Shown here: positions 46,201-59,310 of the stretch, one piece after another | How the letters are laid out: each line of letters begins with the position of its first letter | How positions within the stretch are numbered: position 1 is the first letter of the stretch | Assembly: GCA_039602395.1 (NCBI GenBank) | Contig: JBCNJP010000025.1 | Location: 98,818,124 to 98,882,123, forward strand | Direction of reading: 5' to 3' | DNA: 64,000 bases | Origin: Deinandra increscens subsp. villosa | Lineage: Eukaryota; Streptophyta; Magnoliopsida; Asterales; Asteraceae | The notes under the pieces: generated by a model | What the model saw: only the letters and a program-made list of their open reading frames with translations | Told to the model about the DNA's origin: nothing | Databases searched by the model: none | Made by a program: the position numbers and the translations under genes

Positions 46201-47783
46201 TTGAGTAACTGTGTCAAAAGAAACCATTTAAACATTACACCCAGAGTCCCAGACTATTGATATTGCTTAAAAATATCAACCGGGCATGAAACAAGAACCA
46301 GATTACCGTTTTGCAAGCTCTTGTTTCTTCAGATCTGGAGGTGCTCCATCAAATACATAGCTACAGAGAGAGAGAGAGAGAGAGAGAGAGTAAAGAAAAC
46401 TTATGGATGCGAAAACTGTTCATTTTACATGTAATCAAATTAAGAGATAAAATGGATTTACACTGGCTTCAATCCAGACTCCAGAAGCCTAATCGTCCGA
46501 TTGAACATCCCTATCAAATGACTGCCATATGTACAATCAAATGTAAAGTTAACCCAATGTGTTATTTTACAAAAATTAGAATTCATTGTAAATAATATAC
46601 AACAATTTGACAAGGGAGCCGGCCCAACATAAACCAAGTTTTACCAAGAACAAATACAACTCAAGTCACAAACCAAAACACAAAATATCGATAGCTAATT
46701 CAAAAATACATATGGATTTAATCTAATAACTACTCTCTCCATCCAAAACACAGGCAACATTAGACTTGCCACATGATATATTGAATTCTACTCCTTTTCT
46801 TGAATGACAAAACTATACAAAAGAAAACATAGCATATCTTGTGCAATCAAAAACTACATGGTCTGCCGTTCTTTTCAGTTATACCAAAAATATGCATAAC
46901 AAACCCTTCATTTTCTGAGAAGACAATAAGACCACTATATTGAGCTATCTATTTTCGATAAGATACAATACGATATAAAAATAATAATGTATTTCGTCAT
47001 TTTTACGATATTCCAGCACGCTTATTCAGCTGGGTTTGACATAAACAAAATTACAAACATACTTGAATGGCCAATAAAGTAGTTTCAACTGTCAATATAT
47101 GTGTGACCTTAACAGAAAAAATATGAATTCATTTCACATACATTATCCATATCTACTAATCATCTGGTAATCAAGAAGGCTGTACTCACACAAACTGTTC
47201 TCAAAATCCACAGACTTTGATTACAAAAGACTATACTTATGAACATAGAAATTAGAACATATATCTTGTACATAGAGAATATAAGAATCATCAAGAATGA
47301 TCCGAAGAAATAAATCATACTCTTACAGCTTCATTACAAAATTCATCAATTAACTGATCTTTTATCTAAAAAGTGAAGAATCAGGTGTGGTTACCTAGTC
47401 ACTTCACCCGCCTCATTGGTCAGCATTTCTGTCCCACTTCGTCCGACAACAATCTACATCATTTCAAAACTATTGCTTAAACAGGGTACGACATTCGGAA
47501 AGCCATATATATCAATTGGAAAAAAAGGGGGTCCGAGAATTTAATTACCAGAAACTGGTAGATGCTCATGCTAGCGTCAATGGCGATTTTCCGGCCAAAA
47601 TAACTCTCAAATTTCTGCTCTTTCATGGCCTTCGGGGCATTATCCGCTAGAAGCTTCGTTAAACCCTAATCATAAAAAATAAAATAGGGACAATTTCCAG
47701 AAAAACATCAAATTACCTAAATTGAAAAATGTAACAACAAGAATATATACTTAAATCGTGTAAGTAACAACCTTTATCCCCAT
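43226..47783 (-). CDS. FEN1: Flap endonuclease 1
   Basis: Seventeen exons, from 5' to 3': 47783-47772, 47665-47549, 47453-47395, 46521-46462, 46360-46307, 46208-46160, 46013-45966, 45885-45820, 45710-45660, 45504-45385, 45308-45224, 45093-45012, 44872-44755, 44647-44591, 44491-44445, 44369-44315, 43300-43226. They encode 384 residues, the usual length. The structure-specific nuclease of Okazaki-fragment maturation and long-patch base excision repair. The metal-binding acids are all present: D34, D87, E159, E161, D180, D182, D234. The PCNA-binding PIP box QNRMESFF is at 340-347, followed by a basic tail. The introns after exons 9 and 14 begin GC (AAG|GCACGT and AAG|GCATGA); using GC donors is the only way I found to keep conserved sequence in frame. 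An E2F-like site and telo-box lie just upstream. Confidence 0.96.
44055..44200 (-). mobile_element. SINE-like element in the last FEN1 intron
   Basis: On the minus strand: box A-like TTGTAGCCCAATAG, box B-like GGGTTCAAGTCC, and a GTGTGT-rich tail. Both copies of the locus carry it (about 54705-54850). Target duplication not found. Confidence 0.5.
46366..46391. repeat. (GA)n microsatellite in FEN1 intron 4
   Basis: Shorter in the second copy (about 57051-57068), an allele-type length difference. Confidence 0.9.
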
Positions 47784-47856
47784 CTCGGTGGATTGATTCG
47801 AAAATAAGAAAGAATTGAAAGGGAATGGTCACCGGTGCTCTATCCGAAGCCCGAAC

Positions 47857-47880
47857 TAGGGTTTATGCGATTTTCCCGCC
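47857..47880 (-). promoter_or_regulatory. FEN1 promoter: telo-box and E2F-like site
   Basis: CTAGGGTTT (47857-47865) contains the plant telo-box AAACCCTA on the minus strand. TTTCCCGCC (47872-47880) fits the E2F consensus TTTSSCGC. They lie 75-100 bp upstream of the FEN1 ATG. This pair is typical of plant S-phase and proliferation genes and fits the replication role of FEN1. The second copy has both (E2F site at 58550-58558). Confidence 0.7.
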
Positions 47881-49070
47881 TCTGCCAATATATCCAATGT
47901 AAAGTATTCATCTGGCCCTCGTACTATGGAAATATCCCTATTCAAACCTTCACGTTTTACTGGTGGTCGAGCTTCCGGTTGATTATAATTATATGATGTT
48001 CATATTCCGCCTTGATTTTTTCTTTTACGCACCTATCAGATTGTAACTCAGATGGTAATGATCTATTTTATTTTCTCGATCTTTCATTTCTCAGTCCATT
48101 TTATTTTCTTATTCAATTTATTCTCTCAGGACAAACAAACCCTCAGGACGTTTAAGGTAGTAAACCACCTCATTCACTCTTCCACCCAATTTCACATTAC
48201 ACTTACTTCACTCCACTTAACAAGATAATATATCACTCACTCTAAGAGAAAAATGTAAATTTTAATTTAAAGTTAGGGTTATAAGTGAAAATTGGAAATA
48301 AATTAAACGGGAAAAGCTGTGTGGGAAAATGAGTGTGTGCGTGGATAGTCCACGCGAATTGTTCCGCTCAACATAGTAGAGTGAAAGGTGGTGGCACTAC
48401 ATTCCTATTCGAAGCATATTATCAACCCTTACATGAAAACTTGCTACACTACAATAAATCTAAAAGATTAGACATCTTTTTGTTTAAGTACCGTTTGGTT
48501 CACTACTTTACTCTATCAAAAGGACAACCTTTTATAGTGTGTAAGTTACATTTGTATATTCTTTTGGTAATTTGATTGAATTAGAAAACTGCATGAAAGA
48601 CATAATCGTTTTGGATATGTGGGCTAGAGTGGTGGACGCCATTCATAAGAAGAAAAGAGCTCCGGAGATGTTTCCATTCAACAAACAAAATTATTGGTCC
48701 GTGGAAGAACGTTGTTAAAGTAATTGAAGATCTTAAGAAGCTTGGTATTGACTTAGGATCACTGATCAAATGTAAAGTTGGTAATGGGTTAAGTGTAAAT
48801 TGTAAAATCGAGGGTGGACAATTGGGCTTCTTGTGGGCCGCTGAAAACTATTTTCCATTTTTTCCTAGATCTTTACAAATTGTAATCAAATAAATCATGT
48901 GTGGTGGTGGATAGAATTGGGTTTGGGCCAGCGGGTGGTCAAGGCAATTGGGCTTAGAGGAGGCAAGGCAATGAGCCGCTTTTATGAAGGACTCTTGGCG
49001 GCATTAAACATTACTAACGAGGTGGACGTTTGAAGCTGGGATACAGGCGTGTAAATGATGAAACATTTCT
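47881..49070. other. FEN1 upstream region with repeat relics
   Basis: No host gene. 48160-48520 is the second member of the unclassified repeat family seen at 11590-11950, with palindrome GCGTGGATAGTCCACGC near 48340. A LINE fragment lies at 48639-48890. Confidence 0.5.
48639..48890 (+). mobile_element. LINE ORF2 fragment
   Basis: Encodes HKKKRAPEMFPF, then WKNVVKVIEDLKKLGIDLGS and KVGNGLSV, followed by a degenerate FPRS segment, as in the region just before the zinc-binding domain of plant LINE reverse transcriptases. A 1-nt insertion in a run of A near 48687 breaks the frame here; the copy at 59311-59571 is open for 86 codons. Both flanks are missing, so it is a relic. Confidence 0.6.
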
Positions 49071-49079
49071 AAGTTTCGT

Positions 49080-50710
49080 TAGTTGGTCGCGAATAATCTC
49101 AACTCAAGAAATGTTTATTAATGAGTTTAACTTTTAACCTATTTTCCTACAACAATACCTCACTAACAAAAACTTAACATCGTTAGTTTGTGATGACGTG
49201 ACATCCTAGTTTTCATTTCCTTTAGTTTGTTGTTGATGATGTGTAAATCCTACTTGTCATTTCTGTTTTCATTTTTAATCCTCCTCCTATAACATATCAT
49301 CGTATCCAGTATGCATCAAGACTCGAAAGAAAGAAAAAAAGATTAGTAGCTCTCTCTGCTTTCTTGATTCTTCTCTCAACACCTAAGATCTTCTTCTTAT
49401 ACGATTCATTTTGTGATTAAAACAGGTTTGTTTAAGAAGGAAAGATTTCACATTTGTAAGCTCTGTCTTTCTATTTATCAAGCTTCTTCTGAATCCTTGA
49501 GCACACTGTAACAGTTTTTGTTATCATCTGCTGATGTTTAGTAACCAATCTAGTTATGATGGCCACTCTTATATCCTCTAGCATATTGATGATAAATCCA
49601 TTAAAGGGTTCGGTCGTTTTATTGACAACCACATAATCTTTCCTTTCACTATCTAGATAGCACCTGTAGAAGCATTTTGGGTTTTGTTGGAGGAATGTTG
49701 TTGTTGCATCTTTTGACAGTTGGTTCATCTCTTCAATGACGGTTTTGTGGTCTGCTTCTTAATATGCTCTAACAACTTTCCAGAATACACCCTTCAAGTC
49801 ATCTATCTTTGTGCTTTTTGTGCCAGTTTGCATATATGTGTCTGGCATAACTTCTATGCTTAACTTTGGACCAGAACATAGTAACTGCATTAAGTAATCC
49901 ATGTAAATAAGAAACATTAAACATATCAGACACATTATATCAAAAGATACATTAACTAACACATCATAGACACCTTCTGTTGATCAGAAATCAGTGTCCA
50001 ACCCTTCCCATCATCCATCACACTTAAACACTTTTTCAGTTCATTAATAAACCATTTCCAATTGTTAGTATTCTCACCCTCTACCACAACCCATGCAACT
50101 GGATACATTTGATCATTAGGATCCCTACCTATAGCAGCCAACAACATACCACCTAGAAAGGTTTTAAGGAAGCATCCATCAAGACACAATAACTTTCTGC
50201 ATCCAGCTAAAAACCCCTGTTTCACTCCATCAAAACACACAAAGAGTCTATGGTAAACCTCCCCATTACCTTCAACCCCAAGGAAACCAGGTTGGACAGT
50301 TTCTAGCATAAAAGTGGAAGTAGGATTTTCTTGCCTTATGGCCTCCAAGTATGACCCAATCTTGTTGTAGTGTTTTTTCATTGAACCATGTAGTTTGATT
50401 TGGGGTTAGCGATGATGGAGAATGACGAAATTGGGTATAGGATTTTGGGGAAATCACCGATTTAGGGTTTATTATATGAACACAAGTATTTCGGGCTTTA
50501 AAAGAGGGGGAAATGGGTATGGATTACCATGTGTAACTACAAGAGGTAAAAAAGAAAAGAAAAAAAGTGACAAGTCAGATGTCACGTCATCAAAAAGGTA
50601 ACGGTGTTATGTTTTTTAATGGTGAGACCAATATAAGTAAATATGGTGAAAGTTGAGACCAGTGAGAGTGATTTTTAAAGGTGAGATTATTGCAGACCAA
50701 CTTTCAAAAG
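49080..50710 (-). mobile_element. Degenerate MULE (Mutator-like) transposon
   Basis: Inverted end regions can be paired. The left end has AGTTGGTCGCGAATAATCTC (49081-49100) and ATGACGTGACATCC. The right end has ATGTCACGTCATC (50579-50591) and GAGATTATTGCAGACCAACT (50683-50702). Exact ends and TSD are unclear. The inside carries a broken transposase gene on the minus strand. Confidence 0.65.
49471..50381 (-). pseudogene. MULE transposase remnant (MuDR type)
   Basis: From 50381 downwards the reading frame carries the MULE transposase core: FVCFDGVKQGFLAGCRKLL, then LDGCFLKTFLGGMLLAAIG with the first catalytic Asp, ENTNNWKWFINEL, and SDQQK with the second Asp. Downstream, LKGVFWKVVRAY (about 49770) and the block at 49728-49471 (FNGFIINMLEDIR) belong to later family regions. 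The part between SDQQK and the HxYANW-like motif is missing or intronic, and a 1-nt insertion near 49803 shifts the frame. No SWIM zinc finger is visible. Not functional as it stands. Confidence 0.75.
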
Positions 50711-52441
50711 TTGGGATTATCTTAATCTAATTTTTTAAAAGAAACTGTATTTAATGACACATGTGTCAAGCTTTTATATTAAAATCTAGAGTACGTATTC
50801 ATATTTTGTCGAAATATCCGTCATAAATTAGGGTTCCTTTAGCATGCAATCGTGCCGCAACTTGCTTCACAAAAAGGCATCGCTGAGTGTTTTCTAGCGG
50901 TGGAAGTGACATATATAAACCTAAAACCAAATGAATCAAACATACATTGAAACGAACATTCATCGGTACTAACTGTTACAAATTAAAACATACTAATTAA
51001 AACACACTAAAATGAAAGTTTGATATCCGAATCTAAAGTATCCATCAACTCATAAAAAGGTTTTAAAAATACATCTCAATGGTAAACTGTTGTTATAATT
51101 AACTTAAATCATGTTCTAAAAAATTAAGAGAATCGTCGACATGACCCATTTCTTGAAGATAGAAGTGCTTGATTAGGATATTGGAAGAAAAATCCATTTT
51201 GACTCCACTTTTTCTTTTTCATAGGATCACACAATTGGTCTACCCATAAAGTAATCAAGAAAATAATGTTGGTAAAATACTATGTTGACCGTTGAAAGTC
51301 CAAAAAGTGGTAAACTTTCATGAAGATCAACTATGATTAGGCCTTCAACTTCCTTATCCAACCGTATTAATCAAACTTTATTTATATATTTGTCGGCCGT
51401 GTCGTCTAGTGCTTTTGGACCTTTCGGTACACGAAAGCATCCCATCATTGGAATTGGAAAAAATATTATATATTGTGAGTTGAGTAAGCAAAGGTGACAA
51501 AACATTTAAACAACACGTTCACTTTGGATCTTTTGAAATATATATACAAACAATAATGATGATACATAGTACTATTGAGAAGGCGAGGTCAAGTGACAAA
51601 TGACACTTTGGCATGCATGTGGCAACTAGATTCAATAAAAGTGGGAGCAAAAGTTGGCGTCTATTGGTGTTAACAACATTTAAAGTTAATTTACTTTAGA
51701 TTATGATCTATGTCCATGATATCAAATGATATATGCTAAGTGCCTTAAGTTTGATGACTAGATTGGCAACTTATGGACAATATATGTTATCGGAAAAGCA
51801 AAGGGAACCCATAGTGGAATAAGAGATACATGTATCATTTGTTTGAATATATAAAAAAGATCACTATAGGATAGATATACTCATATACCAACGTGGTTAT
51901 TAACTATATGAGCACAATTATAGTTGAAAATAATACAACGTAAATGCTACAACTGTGATGTTATCACACATAGCGTAGAAAAAACATTCTTTTTCTTTTC
52001 TAAATTTAGCAAACTTATTGTGCATATATAATCACGAACCAATGATCACATAATACATACATATATAATTACATAATTACTTAATACGTTACAACAATTG
52101 AAAAAACTAAAACAATATTACATGTAAAATAAAAATAATAAACTATAAATGCAATACAAAAAACATTAAAATAGGTGTTTCTAGACAAAAGACCGTTGTT
52201 GTTTTTATTTGATCCTGATATATATTAAAAAACTTATGTAAAATATATTGGGGTCTTAGTTTTTGCTAACCTAATAATTAAAATTTCATCTGTGCCGTCC
52301 AAATAAATATATATTTGAAAATTTAACACAATGAGTAACTAAGGGAATGTGTGATTTGCCACTTACTCTCTCAAAACGTCTTTAGGAGATTAAGACATTT
52401 TTTTTCTTTTTTTTATCTTAAAACAATATTTTTGTTGTATA
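50711..52441. other. AT-rich non-coding DNA
   Basis: Nothing recognisable. It ends at the second N gap and matches 61807-63500. Confidence 0.5.
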
Positions 52442-52941
52442 NNNNNNNNNNNNNNNNNNNNNNNNNNNNNNNNNNNNNNNNNNNNNNNNNNNNNNNNNNN
52501 NNNNNNNNNNNNNNNNNNNNNNNNNNNNNNNNNNNNNNNNNNNNNNNNNNNNNNNNNNNNNNNNNNNNNNNNNNNNNNNNNNNNNNNNNNNNNNNNNNNN
52601 NNNNNNNNNNNNNNNNNNNNNNNNNNNNNNNNNNNNNNNNNNNNNNNNNNNNNNNNNNNNNNNNNNNNNNNNNNNNNNNNNNNNNNNNNNNNNNNNNNNN
52701 NNNNNNNNNNNNNNNNNNNNNNNNNNNNNNNNNNNNNNNNNNNNNNNNNNNNNNNNNNNNNNNNNNNNNNNNNNNNNNNNNNNNNNNNNNNNNNNNNNNN
52801 NNNNNNNNNNNNNNNNNNNNNNNNNNNNNNNNNNNNNNNNNNNNNNNNNNNNNNNNNNNNNNNNNNNNNNNNNNNNNNNNNNNNNNNNNNNNNNNNNNNN
52901 NNNNNNNNNNNNNNNNNNNNNNNNNNNNNNNNNNNNNNNNN
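52442..52941. other. Assembly gap of 500 N
   Basis: Same fixed length as the first gap, and again exactly between two near-identical segments. Confidence 1.
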
Positions 52942-53122
52942 GTATTTTCATTTTATCTTCAGATAATGACAAAATTAAATCGTTTTATGCTAAGTTTAAA
53001 AACTGATTATTAAGTTGCAATAATAAGATAATCAGCTCAAGGCCTCAAATCGGTGAGCTCGGATAGGAACGTCACCTTAGGTGTATAGTTATATTTACAA
53101 TCTGCTTGTTTTCTCTTCATAG

Positions 53123-53491
53123 GCTTTTGAAGCATACGTGGGTCTGCTATTGTTGAAAACCGCAGTGAGTGGTGTCATTTCCGAATGGCAGGTAAAGTAA
53201 ACAAGCCATTAATTGAAACAGTTGCATTACCAATCAATTCATAGGCCAGGCCAGAGTCAAATTTTGTTCTTCAGTTGTTCCATAATTCAAATTAACCTTT
53301 ATTTAAAACACTTGTATGACATTTGTATCCATCACTAGGTGGTTACTTGTGGAATCCTTCTGATAACTATGGCAGTTGGAAATTTCATAAACACGGTTGA
53401 AACCCTTGTGTCAAAGTCACGGGTCAAAGTCAAAGCCAAAATGAAGAAAGATAAAAGCAAAAGTGATCTGCTTCTGGGATCCCCAAGATGA
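53123..53491 (+). CDS. TMEM120/TMPIT-like protein, last two exons only
   Basis: Exons 53123-53191 and 53339-53491 equal exons 9 and 10 of the gene at 39304. The first eight exons are absent because the contig begins in intron 8. Coding sequence is intact to the stop. Most likely the other haplotype of the same gene, not a truncated paralogue. Confidence 0.85.
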
Positions 53492-53881
53492 AGATAGATA
53501 AAAGCATTTGTTGAGTCTGATTACAAAAGGGCAACTTGACCCTGGTGTGCCGAGGCTGCTCTTGGTTATCATGTTTATGTTGTTTAAAATAGTGAACCAT
53601 TGGATCTTGTAAAACCTGGCTTTATAGTTGTGCCCATAAGATTACATTGAGTTTGTGGTTTTCTAAGAGATGAATGGGCAACTTTTGCTGCATTTTGTAT
53701 TAGTTATAACACGGTTTCTTTTTGCAATCTATGTTTGAAAACTTAACTTTGAGTACAATTGGACAAATAAAGTAACATGATACACCAACTGTAATTGTAA
53801 AAGAAAACTAACATCAGAAACCTGATAAATTGTAACATTAGATGAGAATTCTGAATACTAGTACAATAAGATGGAATAAAC

Positions 53882-56800
53882 CTATTTCTTTTTTCTTCCA
53901 GCTCCAGCCTTTGCCTTTTTGTTGGCTGGTTCTTTTGTAGCCTTCTCATTTGTTTCCTGACAAACAAGAAACATCAACCACATGGTATAGAGACATTAAT
54001 CTACATGCATATGTCAAAATTTGGAGAAATCAAAGATTAATCCATCATGTCAAGATCACAAAACACCTAACCGGTGACTATTGATTCAAGATATATCTCA
54101 TTTTGTAAAAGCATGTTACCAGCATTGGATAAATAGGAAAGTACATTGCATTTGTGGCATTAGACCTACTTAAATAGCTTGACAGATTATTTTTTAAATT
54201 ATTTATTTATCTGGTTCAAGAATATCGCAGAATCTAAGAACAATGGCCCTTTCTGGTGGTCCATGGTGCTGAAAGTGAGAAACATATCATGGTTATAGAA
54301 GTATCCAGGAAATAGAAATTAATAATAATAATACGCAGGGCTCAATTCTAAAGGTTCACCATTTTCAGCTTCATGTTCCAAAGCAGACACCTCTTGATAA
54401 CATCAATGAGTGCCTGAAACGCACACCTAGAACTGGAGGACTAAAGCTGCTTATGATCTGACAAGATGCTTCAGTGAATTTCCTACTCTTGATTACTTGT
54501 TTTGGAGATCCAAGAACACATTTAGTTTCCTGACAGCCAGTGTACTCAAAATTATGGTGGATTATAAAGTGATTATGGTTACTTTCCAAATTAACCACAA
54601 GCATTAAGGGTTTGTTTTCTACTACTTGTTTCACATCGTACTCAAGAACACATTGTACAAGAATCAATGGCATTACTGAGAAAGAAAACCTATTTTCTTA
54701 AAAACAGCACAACACACACAGTCATCTAATCCTACTGTCATATCTACACCCTTATCAACCACAGGACTTGAACCCTCACCCTCAAGGAGCATGGGCACCA
54801 CTATGTAGACACCGGATACTATTGGGCTACAAGCCCTTGGGTGGAAACAAAAACTACTACCAAGGAAAACCACTGTTAACTAAATTTTGGTTATAAACTT
54901 ATAGCCACATAAAAATAAATATGCAATGTACAGTGGAATATTCAATTAGTTTAAAATGAAACTTACCTTTCTTTTGGTGGGAACAGATGTGCTAGCGACT
55001 GGCTTAAAGAAAGATTCCATTCTGATTGATGGAGAGATTGCATCAGAATTTCAGAGTAAAAAATCACCTAAATAAATGATTCAGTTGTTTTCTTACCGGT
55101 TCTGTGTAGACTTGTTCTTGGAAGCTTTTATTTTCTCTATTGCCTAATATTAGAATCCATAATCAGTTATACATATGCGAGAACTAATACCAAAAAATAC
55201 AAAAGGATACAAAGCAAGAAAATGAGTGAAAGATCAGTAATCATGCCTTTGTGACTCTGTCACTGTTGAACCCATTTTCAGTCACCAAGAAGTTTATCAA
55301 GCCCTGAAAATGAAAAAAAAAATAGACAAATATAAATATTTAATAGATGGTAACAAGTAAAACAAACTCATAATCTGAAATCCAAATGTCTTTTTTACAA
55401 ATAGACTCACTTCTTCATCTGGAGCAGTCCATTTAAGTTGAAGTTGCTCGTCATCATCATTGCAGACCAATGGTTCTTTGAAAAGACGCCGGGCCTCCTG
55501 ATATGGCCAATCCTCAGGTATCTGATATCTGTGGAAATGTAGTGTTTTGGAAAAGCAAACAGAATTGATCATTTTATGATGCAAGTAACCTGTAACTAAA
55601 GAGTATTAAATCTAAGAGACAATTGCACACCAACAAGACAACTTTATGAAAGACCAGCTAGAAAAATAGAGAACCTGTCTCTGTTTATGTTCTCCAGAAT
55701 ACTCTCTATTGATCCATGTTGGCGGATAAGCTTCAAAGCTGTCTGGCCACCAATACCTAGGGTTTAATATCATTACAAAGTTATAAGACCAAAAAACTTG
55801 AATTGAAAGTAGTGGTGAATATAGGAAGTGCATGAAAGAGTGAATATTAAAATACTACATAATTTGAGTTTGTGATGATGGAAATATGGAATAAATGTAT
55901 TACCTCTAATGCTGTCACAATAATCACACCCACATAAGAATGCACAGATCAATAAATTGATCCATGGTAAGGTTAAGTTCTTCCAAAACCTAACAAAAAT
56001 CAGCATCTCGATGTTAAAACAGAGTAAACAGACCATAATTGAAATTTATTTTGTTGAACTTAGCACCTTGGAAACATCAAATTCCATCACAGGGATCTTC
56101 TTTGAGCTCGGATCCATCAAATGACGAAGAAATTTGGTTGCTCCAAAAGTAAGGGAATCCATATCTTCAGATGCAACAGCATATACCTGAGGCGGGTTGT
56201 ATTTTACATGTCAAACTACATGAATAAGTTAACATGTGACTTAACACTTCTGTTATACTCATATTAAATGAATATTACAGACGAGTGTGATTGTAAAAGT
56301 AAAACAATCAAATTTTTGGCATATAGACAAAGATACGTGCCTTATCAGATTTGCAAAGAGCAGAACACTGTGCCTCTGCTTCAGATGGAGCCTACATAAA
56401 TACGCATCCAATATATAAATAATAATAAGTTATTATGTGATGCTTCTTCACTCATGTGATAATCATGCTTTGTTTATTTATTTCCATTTGAAAATGTTAC
56501 CTCAATTACTGGCACTCCCATAAGCCTAAGAAGTTTTTTGCAATCCTCATTATGTTGTCTAGTCACCTGGAATACAATTTAATTGATAAATATTTACAAC
56601 TTCTCATTCTGGTGTGTGGTGTGCCTTGCTCATAACTTATTACTTACCTTCACTGTACGTTTACTAAATTTCTCTATATCTTCCTTGTTGCCAGACTACA
56701 ATAACAGCAAACAATATGTGAAAATGGATGAAGAGTATGAAAATCACATGAAAAAAAATAGAAAAATGGAATAAAGTGAAGAAAGAAAGTGAAAGCAACA

Positions 56801-58461
56801 GTCAAACACATTGTTAAGATGGAAAAAAAAGGCTTAATTTACCTTTATAGCCTCATCTAAGCCAGCTGTTGCATCTTCTCTCCTTGAGTAACTGTGTCAA
56901 AAGAAGACCATTTAAACATTACACCCAGAGTCCCAGACTATTGATATTGCTTAAAAATATCAACCGGGCATGAAACAAGAACCAGATTACCGTTTTGCAA
57001 GCTCTTGTTTCTTAAGATCTGGAGGTGCTCCATCAAATACATAGCTACAGAGAGAGAGAGAGAGAGAGTAAAGAAAACTTATGGATGCGAAAACTGTTCA
57101 TTTTACATGTCATCAAATTAAGAGATAAAATGGATTTACACTGGCTTCAATCCAGACTCCAGAAGCCTAATCGTCCGATTGAACATCCCTATCAAATGAC
57201 TGCCATATGTACAATCAAATGTAAAGTTAACCCAATGTGTTATTTTACAAAAATTAGAATTCATTGTAAATAATATACAACAACTTGACAAGGGAGCCAG
57301 CCCAACATAAACCAAGTTTTACCAAGAACAAATACAACTCAAGTCACAAACCAAAACACAAAATATCGATAGCTAATTCAAAAATACATATGGATTTCAA
57401 TCTAATAACTACTCTCTCCATCCAAAACACAGGCAACATTAGACTTGCCACATGATATATTGAATTCTACTCCTTTGCTTGAATGACAAAACTATACAAA
57501 AGAAAACATAGCATATCTTGTGCAATCAAAAACTACATGGTCTGCCATTCTTTTCAGTTATACCAAAAATATGCATAACAAACCCTTCATTTTCTGAGAA
57601 GACAATAAGACCACTATATTGAGCTATCTATTTTCGATAAGATACAATACGATATAAAAATAATAATGTATTTCGTCATTTTTACGGTATTCCAGCACGC
57701 TTATTCAGCTGGGTTTGACATAAACAAAATTACAAACATACTTGAATGGCCAATAAAGTAGTTTCAACTGTCAATATATGTGTGACCTTAACAGAAAAAA
57801 TATGAATTCATTTCACATACATTATCCATATCTACTAATCATCTGGTAATCAAGAAGGCTGTACTCACACAAACTGTTCTCAAAATCCACAGACTTTGAT
57901 TACAAAAGACTATACTATATGAACATAGAAATTAGAACATATATCTTGTACATAGAGAATATAAGAATCATCAAGAATGATCCGAAGAAATAAATCATAC
58001 TCTTACAGCTTCATTACAAAATTCATCAATTTACTGATCTTTTATCTAAAAAGTGAAGAATCAGGTGTGGTTACCTAGTCACTTCACCCGCCTCATTGGT
58101 CAGCATTTCTGTCCCACTTCGTCCGACAACAATCTACATCATTTCAAAACTATTGCTTAAACAGGGTACGACATTCGGAAAGCCATATATATCAAATGGA
58201 AAAAAAGGGTCCGAGAATTTAATTACCAGAAACTGGTAGATGCTCATGCTAGCGTCAATGGCGATTTTCCGGCCAAAATAACTCTCAAATTTCTGCTCTT
58301 TCATGGCCTTCGGGGCATTATCCGCTAGAAGCTTCGTTAAACCCTAATCATAAAAAATAAAATAGGGACAATTTGCAGAAAAACATCAAATTACCTAAAT
58401 TGAAAAATGTAACAACAAGAATATATACTTAAATCGTGTAAGTAACAACCTTTATCCCCAT
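53882..58461 (-). pseudogene. FEN1: FEN1, second copy with a frameshift in exon 11
   Basis: The same 17-exon layout as the gene at 43226-47783, with mostly synonymous changes. Exon 11 has one extra base: where the first copy reads CACAAAGAATG (plus strand), this one reads CACATAAGAATG near 55932-55943. The frame shifts at about residue 231 and reaches a TGA three codons later, before the last metal-binding Asp and the PIP box. If real, this is a null allele. If, as I suspect, this contig end is poorly polished, it is a one-base assembly error. Both GC donors and the promoter elements are kept. Confidence 0.85.
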
Positions 58462-58541
58462 CTCGGTGGATTGATTCGAAAATAAGAAAGAATTGAAAGG
58501 GAATGGTCACCGGTGCTCTATCCGAAGCCCGAACTAGGGTT

Positions 58542-58558
58542 TATGCGATTTTCCCGCC
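58542..58558 (-). promoter_or_regulatory. FEN1 promoter E2F-like site (second copy)
   Basis: TTTCCCGCC at 58550-58558, with the telo-box TAGGGTTT just before it at 58536-58543, as in the first copy. Confidence 0.65.
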
Positions 58559-59310
58559 TCTGCCAATATATCCAATGTAAAGTATTCATCTGGCCCTCGT
58601 ACTATGGAAATATCCCTATTCAAACCTTCACGTTTTACTGGTGGTCGAGCTTCCGGTTGATTATAATTATATGATGTTCATATTCCGCTTTGATTTTTCT
58701 TTTACGCACCTATCAGATTGTAACTCAGATGGTAATGATCTATTTTATTTTCTCGATCTTTCATTTCTCAGTCCATTTTATTTTCTCATTCAATTTATTC
58801 TCTCAGGCCAAACAGACCCTCAGGACGTTTAAGGTAGTAAACCACCTCATTCACTCTTCCACCCAATTTCACATTACACTTACTTCACTCCACTTAACAA
58901 GATAATATATCACTCACTCAAGAGAAAAATGTAAATTTTAATTTAAAGTTAGGGTTATAAGTGAAAATTGGAAATAAATTAAACGGGAAAAGCTGTGTGG
59001 GAAAATGAGTGTGTGCGTGGATAGTCCACGCGAATTGTTCCGCTCAACATAGTAGAGTGAAAGGTGGTGGCACTACATTCCTATTCGAAGCATATTATCA
59101 CCTCTTACATGACAACTTGCTACACTACAATAAATCTAAAAGATTAGACATCTTTTTGTTTTAGTACCGTTTGGTACTCACTACTTTACTCTATCAAAAG
59201 GACAACCTTTTATAGTATGTAAGTTACATTTGTATATTCTTTTGGTAATTTGATTGAATTAGAAAACCGCATGAAAGACATAATCGTTTTGGATATGTGG
59301 GCTAGAGTGA

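Larger units (their letters stand above)
42277..52441. repeat. Left copy of a 10.2-kb near-identical duplication
   Basis: Matches 52942-63500 in the same order: TMEM120 intron 8 to 3' end, FEN1, upstream relics. The copy ends exactly at the second 500-N gap and its counterpart starts exactly after that gap. As with the first pair, this looks like overlapping contig ends left unmerged. Confidence 0.9.

Noticed and set aside
52351..53013. Reading frames across the second N gap
   Set aside because: Same artefact; flanks are non-coding or intron.
54371..54873. Minus-strand reading frames in the last FEN1 intron
   Set aside because: They cover intron and SINE sequence; the equivalent frames are disrupted in the first copy and match no family.
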